From JAIOQJ01 sp963718635 (lineage in GTDB: Bacteria > Planctomycetota > Planctomycetia > Gemmatales > Gemmataceae), in the NCBI GenBank assembly GCA_963718635.1, contig OY970367.1, positions 1,054,001 through 1,118,000 of the forward strand: 64,000 bases of DNA. Direction: 5' to 3'. A model generated the notes under the pieces. That model had not been told where the DNA came from and did not search any database. It saw nothing but the letters and a program-made list of their open reading frames with translations. Numbering within the stretch: position 1 is the stretch's first letter; the number at the start of each line of letters is the position of its first letter. Positions 46,132 through 54,375 of this stretch are shown here, piece by piece. A program made the translations under genes and the position numbers.

Positions 46132-47292
46132 TCAAGCCCCGACCGTCTCCCAATTCAAGCAACCAGTTCGTTCTTCAGGCCGTTTGCGAAACCAGGCGGC
46201 AACGAGCAACACGCTATCGACTTGCCCATGCGGCATCACCGTCGCGATCGGTTTTTGACTTCGATAAATGTCGTCGATCAGGCTACAAGCTTTGACGCGC
46301 GATCGCGCGGTGCGCGGCTGATAGATGACCGCTCGAACCTGCCCTCTCTCGATAAAATACCAGACGCAGCGCTCATCGGCGCCAATGAGCGGGTAGATAA
46401 ACGAGTGATGTTGCCGAGCGTTTTTCAGCCAAACCAATCGTTCGGTAAGCGATCGCAGATCAAACAACTTGTCTCGCAACGTCATTGCCCGCTCATATTC
46501 CATTCGGGCCGATGCCGCCTTCATTTCCGCGTCGATCGAGTCGAGGAGACTCCGGTCGCTGCCATCGAGAAAGTCCCGCAGCGCCCGGACATTCTTGGCA
46601 TAAGCCGCTAGCGAGCAGGCGCCCGCACAAGGCCCAAGACAAGTATTGATCTCGTGGCGAATGCAGCCGGGCGATAACTCGAGCCCAAACAGATTAGGCT
46701 GGTTGGAGAAGCGAATGGTCTGTTTTTGCGAACAATCGCGAAGTTGAAACAAATCGTTCAGCCGTCGCACAGCAGCGCTAGCCATTTTCGCGCCGACGAG
46801 AGGGCCATAAATAGCACTCTCTTTGCCGGTCGGCTGGCGGGTCACAAACGCGTACGGGGCCGGCGCCCGGCCGATGCAGACATAGGTGTAGCGTCGATTT
46901 CCCGGCTGTCCCTGCACATTGAAGCGAGGTCGGAATCGGCGAATCAGTTCAAGTTCCCGGATCAACGCCGCAAACTCATCGGTTGCCGTTTCCCAAACAA
47001 TGGTAGCGGCTCGCGCTATGATTCGGCCTGCTTTCGGATCTCGGCTGTTCGGACGAAAATAGCTCATTAGCCGGGCACGCAGGAGCTTCGCTTTGCCGAT
47101 ATAGATGAGCTGGCCGCGCCGGTCGATCATGCCGTATACGCCAGGCAGGCGCGGCGCCTCGGAGCGCACGCCCGCGCACAATTGCGATGTTTTCCTTCCC
47201 TGCACATTCACGAATAAAGGCTCGAAACCGCAGGGATGAATATGCGATGGCCCGAACTCGGAAAAAAGTTCGCGAGGAAATAGCGACTTCAC
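46132..47292 (-). CDS. Cho-like endonuclease (UvrC N-terminal half)
   Basis: 386 residues. GIY-YIG nuclease (GVYGMIDRRGQLIYIGKAKL, residues 51-70) followed by IRHEINTCLGPCAGACSLAA and a UVR motif (ARMEYERAMTLRDKLFDLRS), as in UvrC and Cho, then a short tail ending NWETVGA. There is no RNase H-like C-terminal nuclease or HhH pair, so this is a Cho-type protein that makes the 3' incision at DNA lesions. A GTG at 47292 is chosen because GGAAGG lies 6-9 bases upstream. Confidence 0.8.
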   Translation of the reverse strand: MKSLFPRELFSEFGPSHIHPCGFEPLFVNVQGRKTSQLCAGVRSEAPRLPGVYGMIDRRGQLIYIGKAKLLRARLMSYFRPNSRDPKAGRIIARAATIVWETATDEFAALIRELELIRRFRPRFNVQGQPGNRRYTYVCIGRAPAPYAFVTRQPTGKESAIYGPLVGAKMASAAVRRLNDLFQLRDCSQKQTIRFSNQPNLFGLELSPGCIRHEINTCLGPCAGACSLAAYAKNVRALRDFLDGSDRSLLDSIDAEMKAASARMEYERAMTLRDKLFDLRSLTERLVWLKNARQHHSFIYPLIGADERCVWYFIERGQVRAVIYQPRTARSRVKACSLIDDIYRSQKPIATVMPHGQVDSVLLVAAWFRKRPEERTGCLNWETVGA

Positions 47293-47419
47293 CGGGATTC
47301 CTTCCAGTCGATCGAGCGATCCTACTCTTGAAGCGATAGCCAATCAGCTGCGGCGAATTCTAAGAAACGCGCGATGTCCCGGCAAGCAGCAGGCTGAGGT
47401 GCGTCACCTCTTTCTGGCT

Positions 47420-47497
47420 ATTCTGGCGAGCGGCGCGGCGTAAGCCCGCCGTGGATTCGGAACCACGGCGGGCTTACGCCGCGCCGCTCGCCAGAAT
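47420..47497. repeat. Long hairpin, family A copy 2
   Basis: Arms ATTCTGGCGAGCGGCGCGGC and complement over 35 bases with a seven-base loop, near-identical to 4003-4076. Located upstream of mqnE. Confidence 0.9.
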
Positions 47498-47615
47498 CCG
47501 TTGGCATACCCGAACGTTATGCTTTGCCCGCCCTTCGCGGTTCTTTATCTGGAGAGTTTTAATAAGAAAAACCCTCTTCCGGCCTACGCCAACGGCCAAG
47601 ATAGGAGCTTCGATC

Positions 47616-48752
47616 ATGACTGCCGTCGCCGATAAAAGAATTGAGAATATCCGAGGCAAAGTCGTAGAAAGCGAGCGCCTCAGCTTCGACGATGGTCTCT
47701 ATCTCGATCAAAGCGCCGACTTGGCAACTCTTGGCGAGCTCGCCAATATCGTGCGCGAGCGGAAGAACGGCAATATCACGTATTACAACGTCAACGAGCA
47801 CTTGAACCCGACAAACATCTGCGTCTATCGTTGCACGTTCTGCGCTTTCCGAGCCGACTTGAAAAGCGAACGCGGCTATGTGATGTCGGACGAACAGATG
47901 CTGGAACGCGCACGCGAGGCTGATGCCCGCGGCTGCACGGAACTCCATATCGTCGGCGGCTTGCATCATCAAAAGCCCTACGAATGGTATCTGAACATCA
48001 TTCGCATGATTCATCGCGAATATCCAGGCTTGCATCTGAAAGCCTGGACCGGGGTAGAATGGGACTGGTTTGCCCGCGTCACCGGTCGGCCTACGAAAGA
48101 AATCATTGCCGAGATGAAAGAGAATGGACTCGGTAGCTTGCCCGGCGGCGGCGCCGAGATTTTTCATCCCGATATCCGACCTAAAATTTGCGAGTACAAA
48201 GCCGATGGCGAAGATTGGTTGCGCATCCATCGCGAAGCTCACCAGCTCGGCCTGCGCTCCAATGCCACCATGCTCTACGGCCATATTGAAAAGATTGAAC
48301 ACCGCCTGGATCACTTGATCCGCTTACGCAATCTGCAAGACGAAACGGGCGGGTTCCAAACTTTTATTCCCCTCGCCTTTCATCCATCTAACACCAGACT
48401 CGATCATCTACCGAAGCCGAGCGGGTTGATGGATCTGCGCACGATGGCCTTGAGCCGGCTGATGCTCGACAACTTCGACCACATCAAAGCCTACTGGGTG
48501 ATGCTTGGCGTGCCGATCGCTCAGGTCGCTCAGAGCTATGGCGCTGATGACATCGATGGCACAGTGGTTCACGAAAAGATCTATCACGATGCCGGCAGCG
48601 ATTCGCCGCAAGAGATGACCGTCGCCGAGATTCGTCGGGTGATCGAAGAAGCAGGACGCTTGCCGGTCGAGCGGGACACGCTCTATCATGAGGTCGTCCG
48701 CGATGCCGGGATGGTCTGGAGGAAAGGTCGCAAACTCGCATTGGCGGGGTAA
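47616..48752 (+). CDS. mqnE: Aminofutalosine synthase MqnE
   Basis: Radical SAM enzyme that makes aminodeoxyfutalosine in the futalosine route to menaquinone. The cluster motif CVYRCTFC is at residues 69-76; GGLHHQKPYEWYLN, MKENGLGSLPGGGAEIF and FIPLAFHPSNTRLDHLPKPS are family segments. 378 residues from ATG 47616 (site AGGAGC). Its 5' frame extends through the upstream hairpin, but that part is not coding. nadD follows after 6 bases. Confidence 0.93.
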   Translation: MTAVADKRIENIRGKVVESERLSFDDGLYLDQSADLATLGELANIVRERKNGNITYYNVNEHLNPTNICVYRCTFCAFRADLKSERGYVMSDEQMLERAREADARGCTELHIVGGLHHQKPYEWYLNIIRMIHREYPGLHLKAWTGVEWDWFARVTGRPTKEIIAEMKENGLGSLPGGGAEIFHPDIRPKICEYKADGEDWLRIHREAHQLGLRSNATMLYGHIEKIEHRLDHLIRLRNLQDETGGFQTFIPLAFHPSNTRLDHLPKPSGLMDLRTMALSRLMLDNFDHIKAYWVMLGVPIAQVAQSYGADDIDGTVVHEKIYHDAGSDSPQEMTVAEIRRVIEEAGRLPVERDTLYHEVVRDAGMVWRKGRKLALAG

Positions 48753-48758
48753 GCTCTC

Positions 48759-49364
48759 ATGCGTATCGGCATCTTCGGTGGCACGTTCGACCCGGTGCAT
48801 TACGGCCATCTCATCGTGGCCGAGCAAGCGCGCGAACAGGCTAACCTCGACCAAGTTTGGTTCGTGCCTAGCGCTCGACCGCCGCACAAGCTGGAGCAGC
48901 CGATCACGCCCTTCGATCGCCGAGCCGATATGCTTCAGCTGGCAGTTGCAGGGCAACCGAATTTTCAGGTGGTGCTATTGGAAAAAGAGAGGCCGGGCCC
49001 AAGCTTTACCGTTGATACCTTGGTGGATCTGAAACGTGCTTACCCAGCCGACGAACTTTGTCTGATCGTCGGCGCCGATTGCCTTCCCGACTTTCACACC
49101 TGGCGCGAACCGGCTCGCATTTTGGAGTTGGCAACGCTAGTTGCTGTCGCTCGACCGGGCTGGGATTTGTGGACGCCTGAACGCCTTGCCCATGCCATCG
49201 GGTTGAAGGCCGAACACGCCGTTCGACTCGAAACAGTTCAAATTCCGTTGATCGGGATTGCCAGCCGCGATATGCGCGTGCGGGCGCGGGAAGGACGAAG
49301 CCTTCTTTACTTTACCCCGCGAGCCGTTGAAGTGTTTATCCGTGAAAAGAAAATTTACATCTGA
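48759..49364 (+). CDS. nadD: Nicotinate-nucleotide adenylyltransferase NadD
   Basis: Adenylates nicotinate mononucleotide in NAD synthesis. Signature FGGTFDPVHYGHLIVAEQAR with the HxGH site, then FVPSARPPHKLEQ, GPSFTVDTLVDLKRAYPADE, LIVGADCLPDFHTWREPARI and IGIASRDMRVRAREGRSLLY. 201 residues, complete, co-transcribed with mqnE. Confidence 0.95.
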   Translation: MRIGIFGGTFDPVHYGHLIVAEQAREQANLDQVWFVPSARPPHKLEQPITPFDRRADMLQLAVAGQPNFQVVLLEKERPGPSFTVDTLVDLKRAYPADELCLIVGADCLPDFHTWREPARILELATLVAVARPGWDLWTPERLAHAIGLKAEHAVRLETVQIPLIGIASRDMRVRAREGRSLLYFTPRAVEVFIREKKIYI

Positions 49365-49377
49365 TGATGCTCAGCCT

Positions 49378-49881
49378 TTAGCCAAACATAAGCAAGATGT
49401 TCCATTCGAGTTCTTCCATAAACTGGCAGCCCAGTTCAAAGTGATCGCCCACTTCACGGCAGCTACGGACGATTATCGCAATCGACTGCAAATCGGGCGG
49501 TGCGTTCACCGGCCGGACTTGTAAAGAAGAACCGGACGGAAATGGCTTTTCTGTAGCCAGCCTGAGCCCGCCGCTCGAACGATCGAGAACGAAAGCGTCG
49601 GCAGGACGTTTGGGCTTCTTCGGATCGGTCAGCGAAACGGCAGTGGGCACACCAGTGCGCCGAATGGAACGTCGCCGTTCGTCGGCACTTTTCATCGCGG
49701 GAAGCCAGGCATCGTGCCCCGTCGCTTCATTGCCGCCCGCGGGTCCAACGACGAGCGGCCGTCGATGGCGTCTGCCTAGGAACAGAAAAACCATTACCAC
49801 GGCAATTCCGGAGCCAAGAGCGACCCATAAGGCCGGTTCCGCAAACGACAAGTTCGAAAATAATTTGGTCAACTGAGTCAT
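49378..49881 (-). CDS. PilZ-domain membrane protein
   Basis: 167 residues from ATG 49881. A membrane helix (LWVALGSGIAVVMVFLFLG) is followed by a PilZ domain with the RxxxR-type motif (RRRSIRRTGVPTAVSLTD) and DRSSGGLRLATEKPFPSGSS. PilZ domains bind cyclic di-GMP; a signal-responsive membrane protein is expected. An upstream ATG at 49914 is possible but weaker. Confidence 0.8.
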   Translation of the reverse strand: MTQLTKLFSNLSFAEPALWVALGSGIAVVMVFLFLGRRHRRPLVVGPAGGNEATGHDAWLPAMKSADERRRSIRRTGVPTAVSLTDPKKPKRPADAFVLDRSSGGLRLATEKPFPSGSSLQVRPVNAPPDLQSIAIIVRSCREVGDHFELGCQFMEELEWNILLMFG

Positions 49882-50092
49882 CTTATCATTCCGAAGGCCA
49901 TCGGCTAAACCCATATTTCGCCTACCGTCGGAATTGTTGGACGGTTTTTGGGTGTTGGCAAGCAAATGGCGACGGAATTCCCGTCATCTTCGGAATTTCG
50001 CGTTAAACCGTGACGGCCGGAATTTAAAGAACTCGACTTAAGGTTGCAACTGCTGACTCACGCTGGATATGCGTCTGAACGTCGTGGCGAGT

Positions 50093-50779
50093 TCAGAAAA
50101 GTTTCAGTTCGGTGACCGCAATTTTTCCGCTGAAACAAACGTCTACATCGCAGCCGGGATGACGCCGACGGCCAAAATAGTCGCCATCGTAGTGGAAGCG
50201 TTCATCTTCGTGTCGATAGCTCAACGGCAAAGGCGTTGGATCAAGTGAACAATAAACGACCTCGGGATCGGTGACTCCAACCGCCAGATGCGGCAAGTTG
50301 ATGTTCCAAAACCGACCGGCGACAAATTCGCTCTGAAGCAGATCGCGTAATATCGGCACAATCATCCTTGAGGCGCGAGCCCAATCGAATTCCATACCCT
50401 TGTGGCGATAGTGAGACAGCGCAATGCCCGGCCAACCGTGGAGGACCCCTTCCCGCACCGCTGCCACGGTTCCCGAATAGTAAACATCCGCGCCTAAGTT
50501 ACCACCGTGATTGATGCCGGAAAGCACCCAAGCAGCATCGGGCAACAGCCGATGAAGGCCCATACGCACGCAGTCCGCCGGTGTGCCATGAACGGCAAAG
50601 CGGCGATCGCCGCGCGGCTCAATCCGCAGCCCTGCATGCGTCGTTACCGTATGGCTGCAACCCGATTGCGGACCGGCGGGCGCAATCACATAAGTCTCGC
50701 CGAGTTCTTGTGTCGCCAGGAAAAGAGCTTCTAAACCCTCGGCGTCGATGCCATCGTCGTTGGTGAGGAGGAGTTTCAT
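50093..50779 (-). CDS. surE: 5'/3'-nucleotidase SurE
   Basis: SurE-family nucleoside monophosphatase of stationary-phase survival. LLLTNDDGIDAEGLEALFLA (metal-binding DD and N), APAGPQSGCSHTVT, GTPADCVRMGLHRLLPDAAW and VLSGINHGGNLGADVYYSGT are diagnostic. 228 residues, complete. The hairpin at 50803-50890 follows upstream. Confidence 0.93.
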   Translation of the reverse strand: MKLLLTNDDGIDAEGLEALFLATQELGETYVIAPAGPQSGCSHTVTTHAGLRIEPRGDRRFAVHGTPADCVRMGLHRLLPDAAWVLSGINHGGNLGADVYYSGTVAAVREGVLHGWPGIALSHYRHKGMEFDWARASRMIVPILRDLLQSEFVAGRFWNINLPHLAVGVTDPEVVYCSLDPTPLPLSYRHEDERFHYDGDYFGRRRHPGCDVDVCFSGKIAVTELKLF

Positions 50780-50802
50780 TTATTGAAGAAATAAGTTTTC
50801 CC

Positions 50803-50890
50803 GTTAGCCGCGACGCGCAGGCTCTGCACAGCGGAGCGATTCCCTGAGGCAAGCGCTCCGCTGCGCGGAGCCTGCGCGTCGCGGGCTAAC
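50803..50890. repeat. GTTAGCCGCGACGCG hairpin, family E copy 2
   Basis: GTTAGCCGCGACGCGCAGGC with complement GCCTGCGCGTCGCGGGCTAAC (the two arms differ by one base), inner arms around CGGAGCG. Matches 53021-53107 closely. It lies between surE and the Gfo/Idh/MocA gene, with no gene inside. Confidence 0.88.
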
Positions 50891-50914
50891 AGCGCGTAAA
50901 CCCGTTCAATTCGC

Positions 50915-52291
50915 TTAAGCATCAGCCGCGAGTTCCCAGCCTTTGCGATACTCGCCCTTGATGAGCTTGTCGGCGTCCGGATTGTTCGTCTTCATGTTCG
51001 GGCCGTCCCATTCGAGCTTCTTGCCCGTACGGATGGCAACGTTCCCCAACAGGAAGGCTTCCGTCAACATGCCGCCGTAATCGAAGTTCGAAAGAGCCAG
51101 TTCGGGCTTGCCCGCACGAATGGCCTGAGCCCATTCGTCTTTCTGCCCTTGGTCGCCCTTGTTGTTGCTGGCCATCTTCTCCGGCTTCTTGATCTGGGCT
51201 TCGATCTCCGGAGTGATGCGGAACGATGAGCCGTAGTCGTCCGGCGAGAACAAAATCGCTTTTTCGCCGACTATCAGCGAGCCGCTGCCGGCCAACTTCT
51301 CCTTCGGCTTCATCACTTTGCTCAACAGTTCTTCCGGCGGGGTCATTTTCTTGCCGTCGCGCTGGCCTTCGTACCAATGGAAGGTCAGGCCGGGCATGTC
51401 GCCGCGAGCCGGGTACTCCCAAGTTACGTGCGCCCATGAAGGACAAGTCTCGGGATTCACGTCGCCCGCTTCCGCGACGACGCTTGTGGGGTAGCCGAGT
51501 TTGAGGCCCATGAAGGCCAAGTTAGCAGTATGGCAGGCCATATCGCCAATGGCGCCGGTGCCGAAATCCCACCAGCCGCGCCAGGCGAACGGATGATAGC
51601 CGGGGGCATAGGGCCGCATCGGAGCCGGCCCGATGAACTCTTCCCAGTGAACGTGCTTCGGAATCTCGAACTCGCCTTTCGGCCGAGCCATGATCTTCGG
51701 CGCTTGCGGCCAAATAGGCCGATTCGTCCAAACGTGAACTTCTTTGACCGGTCCGATCAACCCCGCTTGAAGGATCTCGGCGCCGCGACGCAGGCCGTCG
51801 GCAGCCGTGCCTTGATTGCCCATCTGGGTGCAGACGCCATACTTCTTCGCAGTCTCGCGCATGACGCGAGCTTCGAAGACGCTGTGCGTCAATGGCTTTT
51901 GCACGTAAGCGTGCTTCTTCATGCGCATCGCCATTACGGCAGCGACGGCATGCGTATGATCGGGCGTGCTGACGGTGACGGCATCGATCTGCTTGCCCAT
52001 GTCGTCGAGCATTTTACGGAAGTCGAAATACTGTTTGGCGTTGGCGAATTCCTTAGCCTTTTTGGCTAAATTGTTTTCGTCGATGTCGCAAAGGGCGACG
52101 ACTTCGCCAACCTTGCCGGCTTGGCTAATGTCGCTGCCGCCTTTGCCGCCGATACCAATGCCGGCGATCTGGATTTTTGCATTCGGGCTATCGGCGGCGC
52201 GGGCTGCCGAGAAAGCATCGGCCGTGAAAAAGTAGCCGAGTGTGGCAGCGCTTCCGGAAAGAAAGAGCCGACGATCAATAGGTGGCGTCAC
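50915..52291 (-). CDS. Twin-arginine exported Gfo/Idh/MocA family oxidoreductase
   Basis: 458 residues. Twin-arginine signal DRRLFLSGSAATLGYFF at 6-22, then the Rossmann start AKIQIAGIGIGGKGGSDISQ, EVVALCDIDENNLAKKAKEF, DAVTVSTPDHTHAVAAVMAM and KHAYVQKPLTHSVFEARVMR with the EKP-type KPL motif. Such NAD(P)-dependent oxidoreductases are very numerous in planctomycetes; the natural substrate is unknown, though sugar oxidation is likely. Exported by Tat, consistent with tatA at 17355. Confidence 0.9.
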   Translation of the reverse strand: MTPPIDRRLFLSGSAATLGYFFTADAFSAARAADSPNAKIQIAGIGIGGKGGSDISQAGKVGEVVALCDIDENNLAKKAKEFANAKQYFDFRKMLDDMGKQIDAVTVSTPDHTHAVAAVMAMRMKKHAYVQKPLTHSVFEARVMRETAKKYGVCTQMGNQGTAADGLRRGAEILQAGLIGPVKEVHVWTNRPIWPQAPKIMARPKGEFEIPKHVHWEEFIGPAPMRPYAPGYHPFAWRGWWDFGTGAIGDMACHTANLAFMGLKLGYPTSVVAEAGDVNPETCPSWAHVTWEYPARGDMPGLTFHWYEGQRDGKKMTPPEELLSKVMKPKEKLAGSGSLIVGEKAILFSPDDYGSSFRITPEIEAQIKKPEKMASNNKGDQGQKDEWAQAIRAGKPELALSNFDYGGMLTEAFLLGNVAIRTGKKLEWDGPNMKTNNPDADKLIKGEYRKGWELAADA

Positions 52292-52500
52292 GAGAGGTCT
52301 CCGTCGTGGTGGAAAAAATGCGTAACGGGTGAGGCAGTTAGTCTAAGCAAAAAAAGACGACCTGCAACTACCGTCGAAAAAAGTGCGGCTGGCTTTGCCG
52401 CAGCCTTCTGTTCAGACGACAAAAAGATAAAACGCGACTGTCAGCGAGCAGAAGCGTTATCAGAGCCGTGACCGTTTCCGCACGATTTACTAGCATTGCA

Positions 52501-52524
52501 GGTTCTGGAAATATTTCCAGAACC
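52501..52524. repeat. ATATTT-centred palindrome, family B copy 3
   Basis: GGTTCTGGAAAT plus its complement, 24 bases perfect. Arms differ from other copies but the ATTT core is identical. Confidence 0.8.
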
Positions 52525-52628
52525 AGCGACCTCAGAATCACGGGCGGTTGATTATTCTTCCACTCCGCAATCCGAATTCCACATTCCGCATTTCCCTCAA
52601 GCGTTTTCCCACGATTTTCTCGCAAAGT

Positions 52629-52652
52629 GCCTTCTGGAAATATTTCCCGAAT
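52629..52652. repeat. ATATTT-centred palindrome, family B copy 4 (imperfect)
   Basis: GCCTTCTGGAAATATTTCCC; the right arm has lost the pairing at its end (GAATATT). Preceded by CGTTTTCCCACGATTTTCTC, the same flank as the copy at 4237. Confidence 0.75.
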
Positions 52653-52770
52653 ATTAACCGATAGCGATTAAGCGCGATCTGCCACTTTCTCGAGCCCGAC
52701 GCGCGAGCAAGGGATTTGTAGGGTGGATGAAGTCTGCGAAACCCACCCCGTTCCACTCGCCGACAATTCC

Positions 52771-53018
52771 GACTGCGAACCGTTCGAAGTGAAAACGTTA
52801 CCACCCGAGTGTGAACCGTTCACACTTTCATGCCGGATCTCAATTCTCACTAGCAACGTTGCCAGTGGAGGCTTGGATCGAACTGGAATCGATGCCACTG
52901 TAAACCGTTTACAGTCAAACTCCGTTCTGACTGCGAACCGTTCGAAGTGGTAACGTCACCACTTGAGTGTGATCCGTTCACATTTTCACGCCGCATCTTA
53001 ATTCATACCTGCAACGTT
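52771..53018. repeat. Direct repeat pair, 90 bases, 158 apart
   Basis: Two copies (52771-52862 and 52929-53018) share ACTGCGAACCGTTCGAAGTG, CGTTCACA and CTGCAACGTTGC/CTAGCAACGTTGC with several substitutions. No coding sense in either. Confidence 0.75.
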
Positions 53019-53020
53019 GC

Positions 53021-53107
53021 GTTAGCCGCGACGCGAAGGCTTTGCGCAGCGGAGCGCTTTCGGCAAGAAATCGCTCCGCTGCGCAAAGCCTCCGCGTCGC
53101 GGCTAAC
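53021..53107. repeat. GTTAGCCGCGACGCG hairpin, family E copy 3
   Basis: GTTAGCCGCGACGCGAAGGC with its complement ending GCGTCGCGGCTAAC, inner arms CGGAGCGCTTTCGG-type. A further damaged copy begins at 53337 (GTTAGCCGCGACGC). Confidence 0.88.
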
Positions 53108-53157
53108 AGTATTTTCGTTTTCGCGTCGCGCGTTTTCCCACGAAATAATTGGAAACG

Positions 53158-53183
53158 CCCTTCGGGAAATATTTCCCGAAGGG
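53158..53183. repeat. ATATTT-centred palindrome, family B copy 5
   Basis: CCCTTCGGGAAAT plus its complement, 26 bases perfect, preceded by CGCGTTTTCCCACGAA and TAATTGGAAACG, the same flank as at 4382. Confidence 0.88.
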
Positions 53184-53280
53184 TCCGTGAAAACCCTTCA
53201 AAGTCGCCTTTCGCTCCGCGAAAGGGTTTTCGTTTCGCGGAGCGAAAAGCGACCATCGCTTTAGCGCGCAACGTCTCCCG

Positions 53281-53326
53281 CGAGGCAGAGCCTCGACGAC
53301 CCGTTACGCGGCAGAGCCGCGTAACG
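53281..53326. repeat. Double palindrome, family D copy 2
   Basis: CGAGGCAGAGCCTCG, then a spacer and CGTTACGCGGCAGAGCCGCG TAACG. Inverted copy of 31487-31532. Confidence 0.82.
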
Positions 53327-53545
53327 AGATGACTTTGTTAGCCGCGACGCTGTGCGGAGCGCGAGGCGCAGCGTCCCCCTCGTTTGGCGCTCCTGAGTCG
53401 AACGTCTTCATCGACGCTCCCGCGTCGCGATTACCCGACATAATAGCTTAGGCGCGCTCCAATTCGGAAATGTTTTTTCGGCGATGTAACTCCCCTACTT
53501 CGAAAACACTTATTTAGGAAAAACAAAGGGGACGCAGGACGCAGC

Positions 53546-54170
53546 ACTTTTTCGCTGGCGTAGTAAACCAGGGTTGGACCGCAGCCGGCGAGCTCCTTCC
53601 CGGCCAACGAATTGCAACTGAATCTGGCGATTCGGTCAATGTTGACAAAGTACGCCAAACCGAAGCAGTCGAGAAAGTCTTCAACGTGCAGGTCGACGGA
53701 TTCCACACATACTTCGTCGGTGAGCAGAGCTGGCAGCATGCAGTCTGGCGCATAATGCGTACATTGGATCGCACTACAAGACTGGTACGCAGACAGGAGC
53801 TGGCTACGAGTCCCACCATATTGGGCAGGATGCTGCATTGAAAACACTTCCTAGCGGCTATAGCCCCAAAGCAGCACCAACCATCGTACTCTTCGGGGGG
53901 AATAGCTCAATTGGGAGCGCGCATTACGAGGCCAATCAAACCCAAATCGCCGAAAACCAGCAGAAGCGTCGACTTGGTGCTAAGATGTCCCTCGCCGCTG
54001 AAGCTCAAATTTCGTTAGACGCCTTGAAGGCGGCGTTTGATGGAAAACAGGGATCAGATCCGAATAAAGTTTTACTGGCCAGTGACATCGATAAGGCAAT
54101 GCTGTATTACTGGAATTACATTGCTCTGTTAGGGTACACGCCGGATACCCAAGTGACTGTCCCCTCATAA
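53546..54170 (+). pseudogene. Start-less Hint plus nuclease toxin tip, cassette 1
   Basis: The frame opens mid-domain: FAGVVNQGWTAAGELLPGQR, VEKVFNVQVDGFHTYFVGEQ and SWQHAVW belong to the C-terminal half of a pretoxin Hint autoprotease domain. At 53755 GTCTGG-CGCATAATG needs one more G to read VWAHNAYIGSHYKTG; it then continues GAGYESHHIGQDAALKTLPS, TIVLFGGNSSIGSAHYEANQ and LASDIDKAMLYYWNYIALLG. The HH-centred region is nuclease-like. No start codon, no secretion domain, so it is silent as found. Confidence 0.65.
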
Positions 54171-54181
54171 GCCGTTTTGGA

Positions 54182-54264
54182 GGACACAGAAAAGGTGTCA
54201 GGACGTCAGGACCCTTTGATTCCGTGCAACGGAATCAAAGGGTCCTGACACCTTTTCTGTGTCC
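54182..54264. repeat. Long GTGTCAGGAC hairpin between toxin tails
   Basis: GGACACAGAAAAGGTGTCAG pairs with its complement, with inner TTTGATTCCGTGCAACGGAA. Contains GTGTCAGGAC as at 32204. It separates the cassette 1 stop from a second toxin tail. Confidence 0.85.
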
Positions 54265-54267
54265 ACA

Positions 54268-54342
54268 TTCTGGAATTATGTAATGCTGCTTGGCTTTGAC
54301 CCAAAGGATTCCAGGAACAGCGTCGCAGTACCTAAGCAATGA
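54268..54342 (+). pseudogene. Fragment of a homologous toxin C-terminus
   Basis: Reads FWNYVMLLGFDPKDSRNSVA and stops after VPKQ. It aligns with the cassette 1 end (YYWNYIALLGYTPDTQVTVPS). A second toxin of the same type has thus left its final 25 residues here, directly after the hairpin. Confidence 0.6.
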
Positions 54343-54375
54343 TTCTCCAGATAAAAGAAGACTTCGCGGGCGCTT

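Larger units (their letters stand above)
52292..53545. other. Gene-free repeat cluster
   Basis: 1.25 kb with no credible gene. It contains three ATATTT palindromes (52501, 52629, 53158), a direct repeat (52771-52862 and 52929-53018), hairpin E copies (53021-53107 and a decayed one from 53337) and double palindrome D (53281-53326). Confidence 0.7.

Noticed and set aside
47451..47615. N-terminal extension of mqnE
   Set aside because: Runs through the family A hairpin; MqnE homology begins at 47616 after a good ribosome site.
52530..53264. Several overlapping open frames in the repeat cluster
   Set aside because: They run through palindromes and direct repeats, on both strands, with no family match or ribosome site.
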